This document shows positions 26,075-35,130 of a DNA stretch of 64,000 bases, piece by piece. Position 1 is the stretch's first letter; each line of letters opens with the position of its first letter. The notes beneath the pieces are model-generated. The model had not been told where the DNA came from. It did not search any database and saw only the letters and a program-made list of their open reading frames with translations. Made by a program: the position numbers and the translations under genes. Source of the stretch: JBGSIC01 sp041751875 (GTDB taxonomy: Bacteria; Bdellovibrionota; FAC87; UBA2466; JACKAF01); assembly GCA_041751875.1 (NCBI GenBank), contig JBGSIC010000025.1:1-64000 (forward strand), given 5' to 3'.

Positions 26075-27868
26075 TTAGGCGTCGATGCCTCGACCGTGTA
26101 GAGCTCTTTCCTCGAACTCTTTCATTTGAAGAAGGCGCGCTTCCACCGCGGCGTTAACCTCTTCCGTAGTGAGGTTGGCCTGGCCAAAGTAAAAACCGGT
26201 TGGATCGAGATAAGTTAGCGGCTGAGAAGGATCGATGGACTGAAAGGCGGGCACGCCCTTCAGGTAAGCCCGAGCGTGTGCCGTCGCAAACTGGAGAACA
26301 ACTTCGCTATACCAAGTTCGTGCTCCCGTGCCGAGCGTCACTCCGGGAAGTGCCAATTTATGGGCTTCCACGTTGAAGTTAATCATAAACTTCTCAAATT
26401 GCTGAGGCAGCTTTGCCAGTGAAATGGCCATAAATTGCTGAAACGATGCTTGGGGATTCGGGGAAGTGGTTTGAAATCCCATCGCCCTGAGAAGGGGAAA
26501 GTGGTTTTTGGGAATTTTTTTGTGGTTCTCTAACGCGGAGGCAAGGTCCGCGGCGTAAGTGTCTCTTGCCTCGAAAAGTCTTTGTTCCACTAGGCGGGTC
26601 AGGCGACTGACGGTGAGCTTGCTGGTTCTGAAAAAGAAATCGTGAACATCAACGTAAGAGTTACCTTCGTTGGGATCTTCCGATTGAAAGTAGACCCCCT
26701 CTTCCTTCATGTAGAGGTCAGCGTGAGCCGTTGCAATCTGAATCACTAACTCTTTGTACCAATCTTGCGCACCGTTTCCGAGACGCAGGGGAGGGAGGCC
26801 CAATTCCTGCGCCCCTTGATTAAACTCACTCATGAAAATATCAAAATCTTGGGAAGGACTGTGCGCAAGCCACAGCCCCAATTTATCACTGACCCACTGA
26901 AACTGACCGCCTCCGGACGATTGCCCGGCGTTGGAGGAACGACTGAACAAACTTTGTAGGGGATAGGCTGAAGGCCCCTCCATCGCGTACTGTTCCAGGG
27001 CGGAAATAACGAATTGGTTCCGAATGGTCAGTTTATCCCGCTGAATTCGGCTTGGAGAAAATGCAGAACGTACGACACGGATGCCCCGCTGGCGCATCGC
27101 CTTTCCTGTCTGCACGCGTGCCGGCTCGGGTAGACGAACAGTCGGTACGCGACGGTGAGCGCGCTGATCAGCTAAAGCGTGAAATTCCCCCAAGAAGGAA
27201 TCCCAGGTCTGAAAGAGGTAAATAATCGTTCCGTACTGTGGGAGTGCAGTGCGTTCATCGTTCTCGAGCAAATTGAAGGTCGGTGTTTCACCTGAGGAGT
27301 TTTCAGCAAGTGCCTCCTGGTGCATCAGCGCTAGTTCGAGCATCAGTCTGCGAAGAAAACGCTTTCTGTTGGTTTCTCCGCCGGCAGGACGGCGCTGTCG
27401 CCACTCGACAGAAATTTCGCCTCCCGCTGAAGCAAATTCTTGCTCCCATAGATCGACCACCTCATCAATTTGCAGGCTGGTTTCCGTGTAGGTTGGCTCA
27501 GCAGTTTCGTCTTCAACGAGCTGCCGCTCGGTCTCCTGCACTCGTTTCAGCAAAACGAGCTGCATTTCTCCGTTAAAAGCCTCGCGAACAATATCCATCG
27601 CCGTACTGTCTTCGAACACCCACATCGGATTAAACGTTCGGGCGCGCACACCTTCGCCGGTGTGAGGAATGTAACTTTGCACAAGCTCAATATGACGGGC
27701 CTCGAGTTTTTTGAGCAGTTCCAAAGAGAAGAAGGAACCCGCAATTTCATCGGCACACACGCTCGCCTGGGTGGTGCGATTGAGGGCCTTTTGAAACTCC
27801 GTCTCGGCGTGTGAAGCATACGAGATAAAGAGACAAGCAACCAAGCTGGTGATAGCGCGACGTGACAT
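26075..27868 (-). CDS. Exported protein with a duplicated ~140-residue C-terminal module
   Basis: About 597 residues from ATG 27868, which begins a signal peptide (MSRRAITSLVACLFISYAS, cut after SHA). No family recognised. Residues about 290-436 and 445-585 are two copies of one helical module. The copies align at YPLQSLF/FPLLRAM, DFDIFMSEFNQ/QFEKFMINFNV, LGNGAQDWYKELVIQIATAHA/LGTGARTWYSEVVLQFATAHA (shown in part) and FQSEDP/FQSIDP. A more distant third copy may lie at about 128-200. The shared W-Y and ATAHA positions suggest a binding or catalytic core. An upstream divergent gene is also exported. Role unknown. Confidence 0.65.
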   Translation of the reverse strand: MSRRAITSLVACLFISYASHAETEFQKALNRTTQASVCADEIAGSFFSLELLKKLEARHIELVQSYIPHTGEGVRARTFNPMWVFEDSTAMDIVREAFNGEMQLVLLKRVQETERQLVEDETAEPTYTETSLQIDEVVDLWEQEFASAGGEISVEWRQRRPAGGETNRKRFLRRLMLELALMHQEALAENSSGETPTFNLLENDERTALPQYGTIIYLFQTWDSFLGEFHALADQRAHRRVPTVRLPEPARVQTGKAMRQRGIRVVRSAFSPSRIQRDKLTIRNQFVISALEQYAMEGPSAYPLQSLFSRSSNAGQSSGGGQFQWVSDKLGLWLAHSPSQDFDIFMSEFNQGAQELGLPPLRLGNGAQDWYKELVIQIATAHADLYMKEEGVYFQSEDPNEGNSYVDVHDFFFRTSKLTVSRLTRLVEQRLFEARDTYAADLASALENHKKIPKNHFPLLRAMGFQTTSPNPQASFQQFMAISLAKLPQQFEKFMINFNVEAHKLALPGVTLGTGARTWYSEVVLQFATAHARAYLKGVPAFQSIDPSQPLTYLDPTGFYFGQANLTTEEVNAAVEARLLQMKEFEERALHGRGIDA

Positions 27869-28109
27869 GGCGGGCACCTTACCAAAAGGACTAACGCGCC
27901 GCAAGTTGCGAGAAAAGACAAGGATATTGGGGGATTAACTGCCCATTTAACAGCGACCAATGAACCGAGGTACTACGTCGTATAATTAATGTTATGTAAT
28001 TTATGCAATCTGAAAAAGAGGGAAGTCGGCTGCTTTGGTTTCGATCTTGCACCCACATCTCCTTATGAAAGTCGAACTGCCAACCCCATCACACCAAAGG
28101 AAACCCATT

Positions 28110-28514
28110 ATGGACCGTGTATATTTCATCCCCATTTTCGCGCTACTAGCGCTCACTTCCACCGTCGTACTTTCAATGAGCGACGACAAAGAATCCAAAC
28201 TCAAGCCTTCCTCGGCGCATCAACAAGGGGCCACCTTGGATCGCGAAAGGTACACTGAGCTTACCGAAAGTAAACTCGACGTTTGGTCAAAAACCATTGA
28301 GCACCTGGAAGAAAACAAATACCCAGGCGGCAAACTGCCTGAAAAGGAAAGGATCAGCCTGGTTTCCGATCTCAAAGCAATGCAGGAGGCTGCTAAATCA
28401 AAAATGGAAGATTTGGAGGATGCCTCTAAGGAACAGATCCCAAGGCTGCAAAGCGATATTCAGAAAATCTTGGATAAAATGCGCAGCCGCTTTGATCACA
28501 CACTGGCGGAGTAA
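28110..28514 (+). CDS. Exported or membrane-anchored coiled-coil protein
   Basis: 134 residues from ATG 28110 behind AAAGGA; an earlier in-frame start at 28035 lacks a site and would precede the hydrophobic leader. An N-terminal hydrophobic segment (about 4-20, VYFIPIFALLALTSTVV) acts as signal or anchor. The remainder is charged and helical (about 45-134, ending SRFDHTLAE) and likely coiled coil. The promoter-like TATAAT at 27981 is in the AT-rich divergent gap. It converges on the next gene with a six-base space. Function unknown. Confidence 0.6.
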   Translation: MDRVYFIPIFALLALTSTVVLSMSDDKESKLKPSSAHQQGATLDRERYTELTESKLDVWSKTIEHLEENKYPGGKLPEKERISLVSDLKAMQEAAKSKMEDLEDASKEQIPRLQSDIQKILDKMRSRFDHTLAE

Positions 28515-28520
28515 GGGAAA

Positions 28521-29318
28521 TTAAAAATTGAACGTTAGGGCGATACGATAGCGCTGAGGAAAGGCCACTTCCGTGATCACATACATAAAGGAGGTAGGCT
28601 TGAACATAATATTGAAACGGTGCGAGTGCTCTAAGGTTGCCGTATCGAAACTCGAGATGGCCGAGGCACCAAAGTGCTGTTCGAAGACCGATACAGCGGC
28701 CGTGATGCGATAATTATTGACCGATAAGCCCTGCGCAATCTCAGCCCAAGGCGGCAACGATACATTGAGCTCTAATGTATAGGTTTTATCGTCGGTAATG
28801 CCAGCGCCCAGTTCTAGCTGCGACATGGTATTGAGCTTGTTGAAAATGCCTTGATAGTACATCTTCCCGTTACGTCCTCGCAGGGAAAGACTGATATCCG
28901 GGGCGAAACCCGTAGAAAGGTCGTCCGCATTGAGCCCCAAACCAAAAGAGAAAATGTCGGATTTTACCCCCGCGCCAATAGACATCCCGTAGGTGGCTAC
29001 GCCTTCATCTGACCAGTCACCACGATAGCCAATGCCGTAGCCAAAGCCTTTGTCAGCCGAAGCGATAGCTAAACCGATATCGTGCGAAGTCGGTTCCACT
29101 GAACTCGGTGGATTATAGGTGGCTTGAAACACGCGAGCCTTTTCCTCGGGTAAAGCACTAGGGTTGTAACGCATTCCATCCGCAAAGGCCGGAAATACGA
29201 TCCCGCCTGGTAGTACTCGCCGGAACCCTTTACCCGAGCGTTCGGCATAGGCCGCTGCAGGAGATAAAAAGGCCAAAATGGCTAAACCAATCAGACTGAT
29301 ATGAGATAGATTACGCAC
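28521..29318 (-). CDS. Outer-membrane beta-barrel-like protein
   Basis: 265 residues with a clear signal peptide (MRNLSHISLIGLAILAFLSP, cut after AAAYA). The mature chain alternates in short strands (FGYGIGYRG, MSIGAGVKS, FSFGLGLNA, YTLELNVSL) and ends RYRIALTFNF, with the terminal Phe of BAM substrates. It is similar in style to the long-chain fatty-acid transporter or OmpW-like small barrels, but no family can be named. GTG 29318 follows GGGAG. It lies downstream of the FMO and acyl-CoA-binding genes on the same strand. Confidence 0.6.
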   Translation of the reverse strand: MRNLSHISLIGLAILAFLSPAAAYAERSGKGFRRVLPGGIVFPAFADGMRYNPSALPEEKARVFQATYNPPSSVEPTSHDIGLAIASADKGFGYGIGYRGDWSDEGVATYGMSIGAGVKSDIFSFGLGLNADDLSTGFAPDISLSLRGRNGKMYYQGIFNKLNTMSQLELGAGITDDKTYTLELNVSLPPWAEIAQGLSVNNYRITAAVSVFEQHFGASAISSFDTATLEHSHRFNIMFKPTSFMYVITEVAFPQRYRIALTFNF

Positions 29319-29371
29319 CCTACTCCCTCATACCCGTATCGACGTATCGCGTTAGTTTCTTTAGAAGCTGG

Positions 29372-29615
29372 CTATTTTGAGAGGGATTTCACTAAGGTAA
29401 CGTACTGGTCTTTTGCTGATTCTGCGCCTAGGCCTTTTAAGGCTTCCCAGGCTTCGTATTTCTTGCGTCCTTTGAGGTCCAGCACCGGGCTTCTTTCCGG
29501 TGACATCCCCTTCGGTGGCTTGCTTATAGAGCCCATAGAGTTTCAAAAGTTGATCATTAGTGGGGCGGGTGGAAAGTTTCATCACTTCGGCAGTCGCTTT
29601 TTCAAAGTCACCCAT
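29372..29615 (-). pseudogene. Acyl-CoA-binding protein, frameshifted
   Basis: The first 40 or so codons read a typical acyl-CoA-binding protein: MGDFEKATAEVMKLSTRP, then LLKLYGLYKQATEGDV and GKKPG. At about 29483 the frame breaks. The next phase continues the family exactly with LDLKGRKKYEAWEALKGL and a C-terminal helix ending VKSLSK and TAG at 29372. Compared with the family, the Met codon between GKKPG and LDLKG is reduced to a single G, so two bases seem to be missing. The uninterrupted frame instead runs on to 29361 with non-family sequence. ATG 29615 follows AGGAGA. The gene would bind long-chain acyl-CoA esters in the cytoplasm. It may be a recent pseudogene, a sequencing error or a programmed frameshift. 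Confidence 0.85.
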
Positions 29616-29625
29616 TTTAAGTCTC

Positions 29626-31173
29626 CTAGTTCTCAATCCACTCTCGAAAGTCTCTTAAAAACTGCGTAAAAAGATTCGGGTCTACGTAGTTAGGACCTTC
29701 GTTTTGCAGAATATGCCCCTTCAAATCAGGTAGCGCACGGCTTCGAAGCCCATCGAAAACTCGCACATTGGGTGCATCAGCCGCTTCCGCAACCAGATAG
29801 TCCGCCACGGCCTTACCCTGCTCTGCGAGAAGTGGCCAACCTCCCTGGACGGTCGTGGGCTCGTTGAGAAATAACAATCCTCGTTCGTTTCGGTGAAAGG
29901 TTAGAAACTGAAGTTCTTGGGCTGCCTGATAATCACTCTGCTGCAAAAACGGATAGGAATGTCGGTACCCTGTGGCGAAAATAATTGCGTCATACTGTTC
30001 GTACTCATCCGGTTCGGGCGCGAGTTCAGGCATTTCTAATTCAGTCAGAAAATTAAAGGCAACACGGCCTCCGGGCTGAATATCAGCCACCGTCGAACGT
30101 ATTTGAATCTTTCCTAATTTAATTGCCGCAACTATCCCTCTATCGACGATAGGCAGCTGCGCGAGCAGCCGGTGAGTGACCGGAGGGAAACCTAAACGAT
30201 TCGGGTGCCCCACATACCAACGCTGAACGGCGTTAAACACCCATGATTCCAGCACCGGATGGAGCCAACTCGGACTACTTTGGGCAAACTCATCGGCTGG
30301 TTGTCCTAATACACGATTCGGTACGATCCACGGCGTAGTTCGCACTGATAGGACGACCTGCTTTGCGATTCCTGCAATTTCCGTTGCGATTTCAGAACCG
30401 GAATTTCCCGTCCCGACAATCAGTACACGTTTGCCGCGAAAGGGTTCGGGCTCCTTATATTCAGAAGCATGAATGGCAGTGATACCGGAGGCACGTGCCT
30501 GTCCCCACATTGTTTCCGGAACCCAGGCGTTTTCCTTGCGATGATGACCGGTCGCCACGATCACAGCCCGGTATTCTTTAAATTCAACGTGCATCCCGCT
30601 GCCGTGTTCTCTCGGCGGAAACTGCACTTCCCAGGTTCCTTTTTCCGTCTTCTTTACTCCGAGTACGCGGGTTTCAAACCAAATATGACGGCGAAGGCCA
30701 TGCCTCTCGGCGTAATCATCGAGATAGCGTTTGGCGTCGGCAACCGTAAAGAAATCCGGCCACTCGCCCTTAGGAGCAACACGATCCAGGAAGGTGGTGA
30801 CACGCGACGAATTAGTTTTCAGGCTTAAATACGCGGGACTCTGCGGGTTCTCTAAGTTCCATAGCCCCCCGATATCCTTCGATGCTTCGACCGTTTCAAA
30901 TTCGATCCCGCGCGATTGCAGAGCGGCGGTTGCGGCAAGCCCTCCTGGACCAGCTCCGATCACCAAGACGGGCAAGTTTGCTTCGGTGGCCGAGAGTACG
31001 CGGCCGTCATTTCCCTTCGCCGCCCACTGAGACATCGAATCTACGCTAGCAATATGCAACTGTTGCCCACACTCTCTCCGAGCAAGCTCGGCCTCAACAT
31101 AAGAAATTGCCCAATCAGAACCCTGAACCGGTAAGCAAAAGTACACGCCCACCAGGGAAACTAGCCATCTCAT
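29626..31173 (-). CDS. Flavin-containing monooxygenase-like protein with a signal peptide
   Basis: About 515 residues. ATG 31173 lies nine bases after GAGG and opens a hydrophobic leader (MRWLVSLVGVYFCLPVQG). After a 45-residue spacer come the FAD-binding GAGPGG (73-78), GGLWNLE, the segment HASEY that matches the end of the FMO fingerprint, the NADPH-binding GTGNSG (254-259) and the FMO motif FATGYRHSYPF. The FxG part of the fingerprint is not conserved. FMOs oxygenate soft nucleophiles such as amines and sulfides. Most are cytoplasmic or ER-bound, so an exported version is odd; a Tat signal is not visible. The acyl-CoA-binding gene follows 10 bases downstream. Confidence 0.8.
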   Translation of the reverse strand: MRWLVSLVGVYFCLPVQGSDWAISYVEAELARRECGQQLHIASVDSMSQWAAKGNDGRVLSATEANLPVLVIGAGPGGLAATAALQSRGIEFETVEASKDIGGLWNLENPQSPAYLSLKTNSSRVTTFLDRVAPKGEWPDFFTVADAKRYLDDYAERHGLRRHIWFETRVLGVKKTEKGTWEVQFPPREHGSGMHVEFKEYRAVIVATGHHRKENAWVPETMWGQARASGITAIHASEYKEPEPFRGKRVLIVGTGNSGSEIATEIAGIAKQVVLSVRTTPWIVPNRVLGQPADEFAQSSPSWLHPVLESWVFNAVQRWYVGHPNRLGFPPVTHRLLAQLPIVDRGIVAAIKLGKIQIRSTVADIQPGGRVAFNFLTELEMPELAPEPDEYEQYDAIIFATGYRHSYPFLQQSDYQAAQELQFLTFHRNERGLLFLNEPTTVQGGWPLLAEQGKAVADYLVAEAADAPNVRVFDGLRSRALPDLKGHILQNEGPNYVDPNLFTQFLRDFREWIEN

Positions 31174-31270
31174 GCGCTCCACCCTCTTCTTTTCCTATCC
31201 GCTTGGGCAGGTCTTAGCACACGCTCAAGCGAGGCTGCACGGGATTTTTAAGACACACGTTTCCTATAAA

Positions 31271-31285
31271 CGGGGCGAAGCCCCG
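31271..31285. other. Small hairpin in a 343-base intergenic region
   Basis: CGGGGC-GAA-GCCCCG is a perfect six-base stem with a three-base loop. It lies in the gap 31174-31516 between the FMO gene and the next lipoprotein gene, both on the minus strand. Apart from this hairpin and the larger one at 31447 I see no gene or clear promoter in the gap. Confidence 0.4.
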
Positions 31286-31446
31286 ACCTTTAAGCCTTAA
31301 ACGGCAAACGCAGTAGATAGTCGTATAACTTTTATTACGAACTGGTCACGTGAACAGTTGATAGCTGCAAACCCTTAGTGGGAGCGCTTTTCCTTTTTTG
31401 GCTCGCTCAATGAATCGGAAGTTTGAAGGTTTGGAATGGCCTAAAT

Positions 31447-31487
31447 CCGATCCACCGGGCCTGGGGGACAAGCCCGGTGGCAATCGG
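31447..31487 (-). terminator. Strong hairpin after the Pro/Gly-rich lipoprotein gene
   Basis: CCACCGGGC (31452-31460) pairs with GCCCGGTGG (31472-31480), and flanking CCGAT/ATCGG extends the stem past a two-base bulge. It starts about 30 bases after the stop codon of the lipoprotein gene on the minus strand. There is no good T run, so it may act as a Rho-assisted terminator or mRNA 3' stabiliser. Confidence 0.5.
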
Positions 31488-31516
31488 AAAGTGTGCGATA
31501 GGCAACCGCTACCCTG

Positions 31517-33769
31517 TTACCAGGCAGCAATCGTACGGAACCAGACGTCGACGATCTGTCGGATGACGGACCGGCCGTTGTCTTTCCGCTCGTAGGTTGA
31601 CCGCTGACGGGTTTCGTTACCGTAAGGGTCGACCTCGTTAATGTTGATGTAGTTCAAGTTGATGGAAGCGACTTGCGCTTGGTGCATTCGGTACAACTCA
31701 TTACGATCCGTATTGCCGTTGAAGTTCCGGTCGCGCCACATCGCGAGTCGGTCCCACGCACGGTCAGCACGGGTGATAAGCCCGTCACCGTTCGAATCGA
31801 GTTCCTTTAGGGCTTCAAAGCCGTTGTCAGCTCTAAGACCATTATTAAGGATGGTAGCCGAGCCGAATAGCTCGCCACCGTCATCGATTCGACCGTTGCC
31901 GTTGCGGTCCATGACGAGAAAGACGTCATCAGCCGCATTCACCCAACCGGTGTAAACAGGTTGGCCGTTGTTGTTTAAGTCGAAGTAGACGCCGCTATCT
32001 TCCACACCGCTCAACTTGATGCCGTTACCTTGGATGTCCATGACCAGAGGACTATATTGCTCCTCACATTGATCAGGGGCGTTCTGCGAGTTTTTGAAGC
32101 GACCATGCCATACCGGCAGTTCCATGCTCTTCGGCGTGTTCTTTGCCTTAAACTTGCGTTCGTGCATCGTGAGCAAGTTTTGGGGCTCATTCAAACACAT
32201 GCCGTCCGCATTCGTATCGTTGCAGACTTCCGCACGCACGATCGCGTCTCGCCAGTGCTGAGGCCAAGCCGCTTTAAGCGCGTCCATGTCGACGGCAAAC
32301 TGAGAGTTATATTTGCCCTTGAACAAGTCCACGCTACGCAGGTCAACCGTCTTCATTTTAATGTAGTCGGGTGCCGCGGTGGCTGACGGAGGAAGGCCGA
32401 AACCTAAACCCGCAAGCTGCGTCCCTTGTTTATTCTCAACATAGAACTGGAACCATTTGCTCAAGTACTGCGAACTTTTGCCTTGCCGCGGTTCCGGAAC
32501 CGGATTGGTCGCTACAAGGCTTAAGATCGGACGTTCCGCGTCTTCAAAGAAGAGGAACGAAGGAATCTTGCTACGCATGTTCGAGCAAACACGCGTTAAG
32601 CGGTACTTGATGATCTTGCCGTTGGGGATTTCTCCGCCATCGTCAGGACCAGGATTCGGGTTCCCGCCCGGAGGAATCACACCACCGTCTTCGCCAGGAG
32701 GATTGGTTCCCGGAGGATTCGTTCCCGGATCGGTAGGCGGATTAGGACCACCGGCCACAGGAGGAATCGTCGGAGGGTTGGTCCCCGGAGGATTTGTACC
32801 CGGATCCGTAGGAGGATTCGGTCCGCCCGCTACAGGGGGAATCGTCGGAGGATTGGTCCCCGGGGGATTCGTTCCCGGATCGGTAGGCGGATTAGGACCA
32901 CCGGCTACAGGGGGAACCGTTCCGCCGTCAGGAGTTGTGGGCGTACTTCCGCCACCCGGAATCGTTCCGCCGTCGTTTCCCGGAGGACCATTCGGATCCG
33001 TGGGAGTCGAACCCGTGTCGCCTGGAATGGTACCAGGGCCACCGGCCACAGGAGGAATCGTAGGCGTTCCACCGGGATTGGTAGGATCCGTACCGGGAGG
33101 CGTGGTGCCAGGATCGGTAGGTCCACCCGCAACCGGGGGTACCGTTCCGGGATCCGTGCCCGGAGGGGTGTTAGGATTTGTCGGGGGATTGGTCGGGTCT
33201 CCACCGCCAGGAGGAATCACGCCGCCATCATTTCCGTCGGGCGTTCCGCTACCGCCAGGGATAGAACCACCGTCAGTACCAGGACTTCCCACGCCGGGGA
33301 TCGAAGGACCGCCCGCAACGGGAGGAATCGTGGGCGTACCGCCGCCTGGATTCATAGGATCGGTAGGCGTGGTACCCGGCTGGCTTGGTTGAGTCGGATC
33401 ACTGGGCGTACTAGGCGTGCTTCCTGTAGGAGGATTGGCTGCTGTATCTCCAGGATTTGTCGGATTAGAAGGTGTGCTCGGATTCGAAGGCGTGCTTCCC
33501 GGAAGAGAAGGATCCGGAATAAAGCCACCGTCAGAGCCACCGTCTCCAGGATTTGCACCGGGTCCGCCAATCACACCACCATCGGTGGTTGCCGAATCGG
33601 AAGTGGCTCCCGCTACCGCGGCAGCCATCTCTTCTTGGTAGAAGGCGCTAGTGGCCAGAACGGCTTTCTCTTCGATAGAGCGTCCTTGGTTACAGGACGC
33701 CAAAATAAGTGATGTGAACCCGAAGGTGAGGATGATGTGGAGCTGATGATGGAGTCTTATGTTACGCAT
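31517..33769 (-). CDS. Pro/Gly-repeat lipoprotein with an RTX-adhesin-like calcium-binding C-terminus
   Basis: 750 residues. ATG 33769 follows AAGGAGG and a lipoprotein signal ends in LILASC (Cys 26). Residues about 65-375 are a low-complexity stalk of Pro, Gly, Thr, Asn and Asp, including near-identical 25-residue units containing NPPTDPGTNPPG and TIPPVAGGP. A globular part follows (about 380-560). The C-terminal part carries repeated EF-hand-like loops DLNNNGQP, DRNGNGRIDDGGELFG, DSNGDGLI and DRNFNGNTD. This 'FLVMDRNGNG...ELFG' layout is common at the ends of RTX-type adhesins and calcium-binding surface proteins. It is probably a surface-anchored, calcium-dependent adhesin or matrix protein. 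A vWA lipoprotein gene lies just upstream. Confidence 0.75.
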   Translation of the reverse strand: MRNIRLHHQLHIILTFGFTSLILASCNQGRSIEEKAVLATSAFYQEEMAAAVAGATSDSATTDGGVIGGPGANPGDGGSDGGFIPDPSLPGSTPSNPSTPSNPTNPGDTAANPPTGSTPSTPSDPTQPSQPGTTPTDPMNPGGGTPTIPPVAGGPSIPGVGSPGTDGGSIPGGSGTPDGNDGGVIPPGGGDPTNPPTNPNTPPGTDPGTVPPVAGGPTDPGTTPPGTDPTNPGGTPTIPPVAGGPGTIPGDTGSTPTDPNGPPGNDGGTIPGGGSTPTTPDGGTVPPVAGGPNPPTDPGTNPPGTNPPTIPPVAGGPNPPTDPGTNPPGTNPPTIPPVAGGPNPPTDPGTNPPGTNPPGEDGGVIPPGGNPNPGPDDGGEIPNGKIIKYRLTRVCSNMRSKIPSFLFFEDAERPILSLVATNPVPEPRQGKSSQYLSKWFQFYVENKQGTQLAGLGFGLPPSATAAPDYIKMKTVDLRSVDLFKGKYNSQFAVDMDALKAAWPQHWRDAIVRAEVCNDTNADGMCLNEPQNLLTMHERKFKAKNTPKSMELPVWHGRFKNSQNAPDQCEEQYSPLVMDIQGNGIKLSGVEDSGVYFDLNNNGQPVYTGWVNAADDVFLVMDRNGNGRIDDGGELFGSATILNNGLRADNGFEALKELDSNGDGLITRADRAWDRLAMWRDRNFNGNTDRNELYRMHQAQVASINLNYININEVDPYGNETRQRSTYERKDNGRSVIRQIVDVWFRTIAAW
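32757..32906 (-). repeat. 75-base tandem repeat within the lipoprotein stalk
   Basis: Two adjacent 75-base units (32757-32831 and 32832-32906), differing at only a few positions, each encode the same 25 residues. A partial, diverged unit precedes them on the plus-strand left (about 32687-32756) and looser Pro/Gly repeats extend to about 33560. The in-frame period means that gain or loss of units would change stalk length without a frameshift. Confidence 0.85.
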
Positions 33770-33829
33770 ACTAAGCCTCCTTAGTGGGCGCCTCGCGATA
33801 GCGGGACGCCGGAAGGCTGAAACCCATTA

Positions 33830-34840
33830 TTAGGCTCCAGCTTGTTGTGAATAGCGCACTTCGATGGAATCGCCGTTATGCGGAATTGCATTACCGGTGA
33901 AAATGATAGAGTTGGTGGGTGAGTCGTAGTAGTAGCCATCCACCAACGAGTACGGCACTTCAGCGCCGTTTACATAAACCGTGATTCCCGTACCGGATGC
34001 TTGTGCAGCCAAAGGAAAGCGCACACCACGATCCGCGATAAAGCGAGCGATGTTCGCGTAAGTGGTCGGCAAATCCGCTAGGCAAATGCTACCTACGGCT
34101 CCAGTGCCCATGCCGGCTTGCACCTGCATGTAACGTGTGCCCTGGCTCGCCACGGCGCACGCGCTCGAACCCGTGCCTACAATGGGAAACATCATCACGT
34201 CCACACCTTCATTGCTCTTAATGCTGGTGAAGTTGGTAACGTAACGATCCACAGGGTGCGCAATCCAGTTGGGATTGTTTTCCGGTTCGACGCCCACGCA
34301 GTTATTCGCGCATGAGAAATCGTCTTCATCGGTCAAAAAGATAACAATCAAAGGCACACCGGTTCTCAAAAAACGGTTGCCGTGATTCGCAAGAGCTACA
34401 TAGGCTGATTCCAGCCCTTGTTCCCAGAAACTGGTGATACTGTTTTGGACGTTGTTAATAATTGAGGAAAAATCCGCGATCGGATCGGCTGACTGGCTTG
34501 AGACTACTTCCAGGTTGCTGGCGCTCTTTACCAGGTTACCCACGTGACTAAAATAGTCGGTTGTGACCATAGCCATGCGATAGTCGATCGCCTTGCGGCT
34601 ATTGAGTGTGTTCAAGAAGGTGGTTAGGTTGTCGCGAACGTAATCGCGCTTGTCCTGCATACTAACCGAGTTGTCCAGTACCCAAAGAAAGTCATACTGC
34701 TCTGTGCTGGAAAGCTGAACAAAGCCCTCGCTGCGAAACACGCTCGAGGTAAACTTAAAGTTATCGGCGCATGCAGATAGCATCATGAGCAGAGCGAACA
34801 GTTTGACCTGTTTTAAGATACTCAAGGATTTGTTCTTCAT
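33830..34840 (-). CDS. Lipoprotein with a von Willebrand factor A domain
   Basis: 336 residues from ATG 34840 behind GGAG; an in-frame start 150 bases upstream was rejected because it precedes the signal. Lipobox is LSAC (Cys 24). The vWA domain starts at FLWVLDNSVSMQDKRDYV with the MIDAS residues DxSxS at 56-60. It continues through MAMVTTDYF and a later Thr/Asp segment, IVIFLTDEDDFSC. The C-terminal portion (GTGITVYVNGAEVPY..., IFTGNAIPHNGDSIEVRY) is a beta-rich module typical of myxobacterial and Bdellovibrio surface proteins. It probably mediates metal-dependent protein contacts at the cell surface, perhaps with the neighbouring stalked lipoprotein, 60 bases downstream on the same strand. 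Confidence 0.8.
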   Translation of the reverse strand: MKNKSLSILKQVKLFALLMMLSACADNFKFTSSVFRSEGFVQLSSTEQYDFLWVLDNSVSMQDKRDYVRDNLTTFLNTLNSRKAIDYRMAMVTTDYFSHVGNLVKSASNLEVVSSQSADPIADFSSIINNVQNSITSFWEQGLESAYVALANHGNRFLRTGVPLIVIFLTDEDDFSCANNCVGVEPENNPNWIAHPVDRYVTNFTSIKSNEGVDVMMFPIVGTGSSACAVASQGTRYMQVQAGMGTGAVGSICLADLPTTYANIARFIADRGVRFPLAAQASGTGITVYVNGAEVPYSLVDGYYYDSPTNSIIFTGNAIPHNGDSIEVRYSQQAGA

Positions 34841-35130
34841 GGCCGACTCCTTCGCATACGTACTTTTCGTTTCAGTTCCATCATAGCGCCGTGCGCACTG
34901 ACAAACGGGTGCTTGGTTCAAGTGAATGCAAATTGAACAGGGTGAAGTGCTTGAGTCGCCTACCCTTTTCGGCAATATCTTGTTTTGCACAACATCATCT
35001 TCACAGTTTTAGTCCATGTTTTTGTTGGGTTTTTAGCGATTATGTCGACGTCATCATCTTTGCGTACAAACCGTGAAGTCTCTAGAATGAAAGTGGGAGA
35101 TGATTCTCTGGGTGTACCTGAGGTGTGCTT

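Noticed and set aside
30490..30510. GGCACGTGCC palindrome resembling the repeat ends
   Set aside because: It lies inside the FMO coding sequence, lacks the rest of the element and is probably chance.
32457..33392. A 311-residue Gly/Pro/Val-rich open frame on the plus strand
   Set aside because: It is the antisense shadow of the Pro/Gly repeat region of the lipoprotein gene and has no ribosome-binding site or signal.
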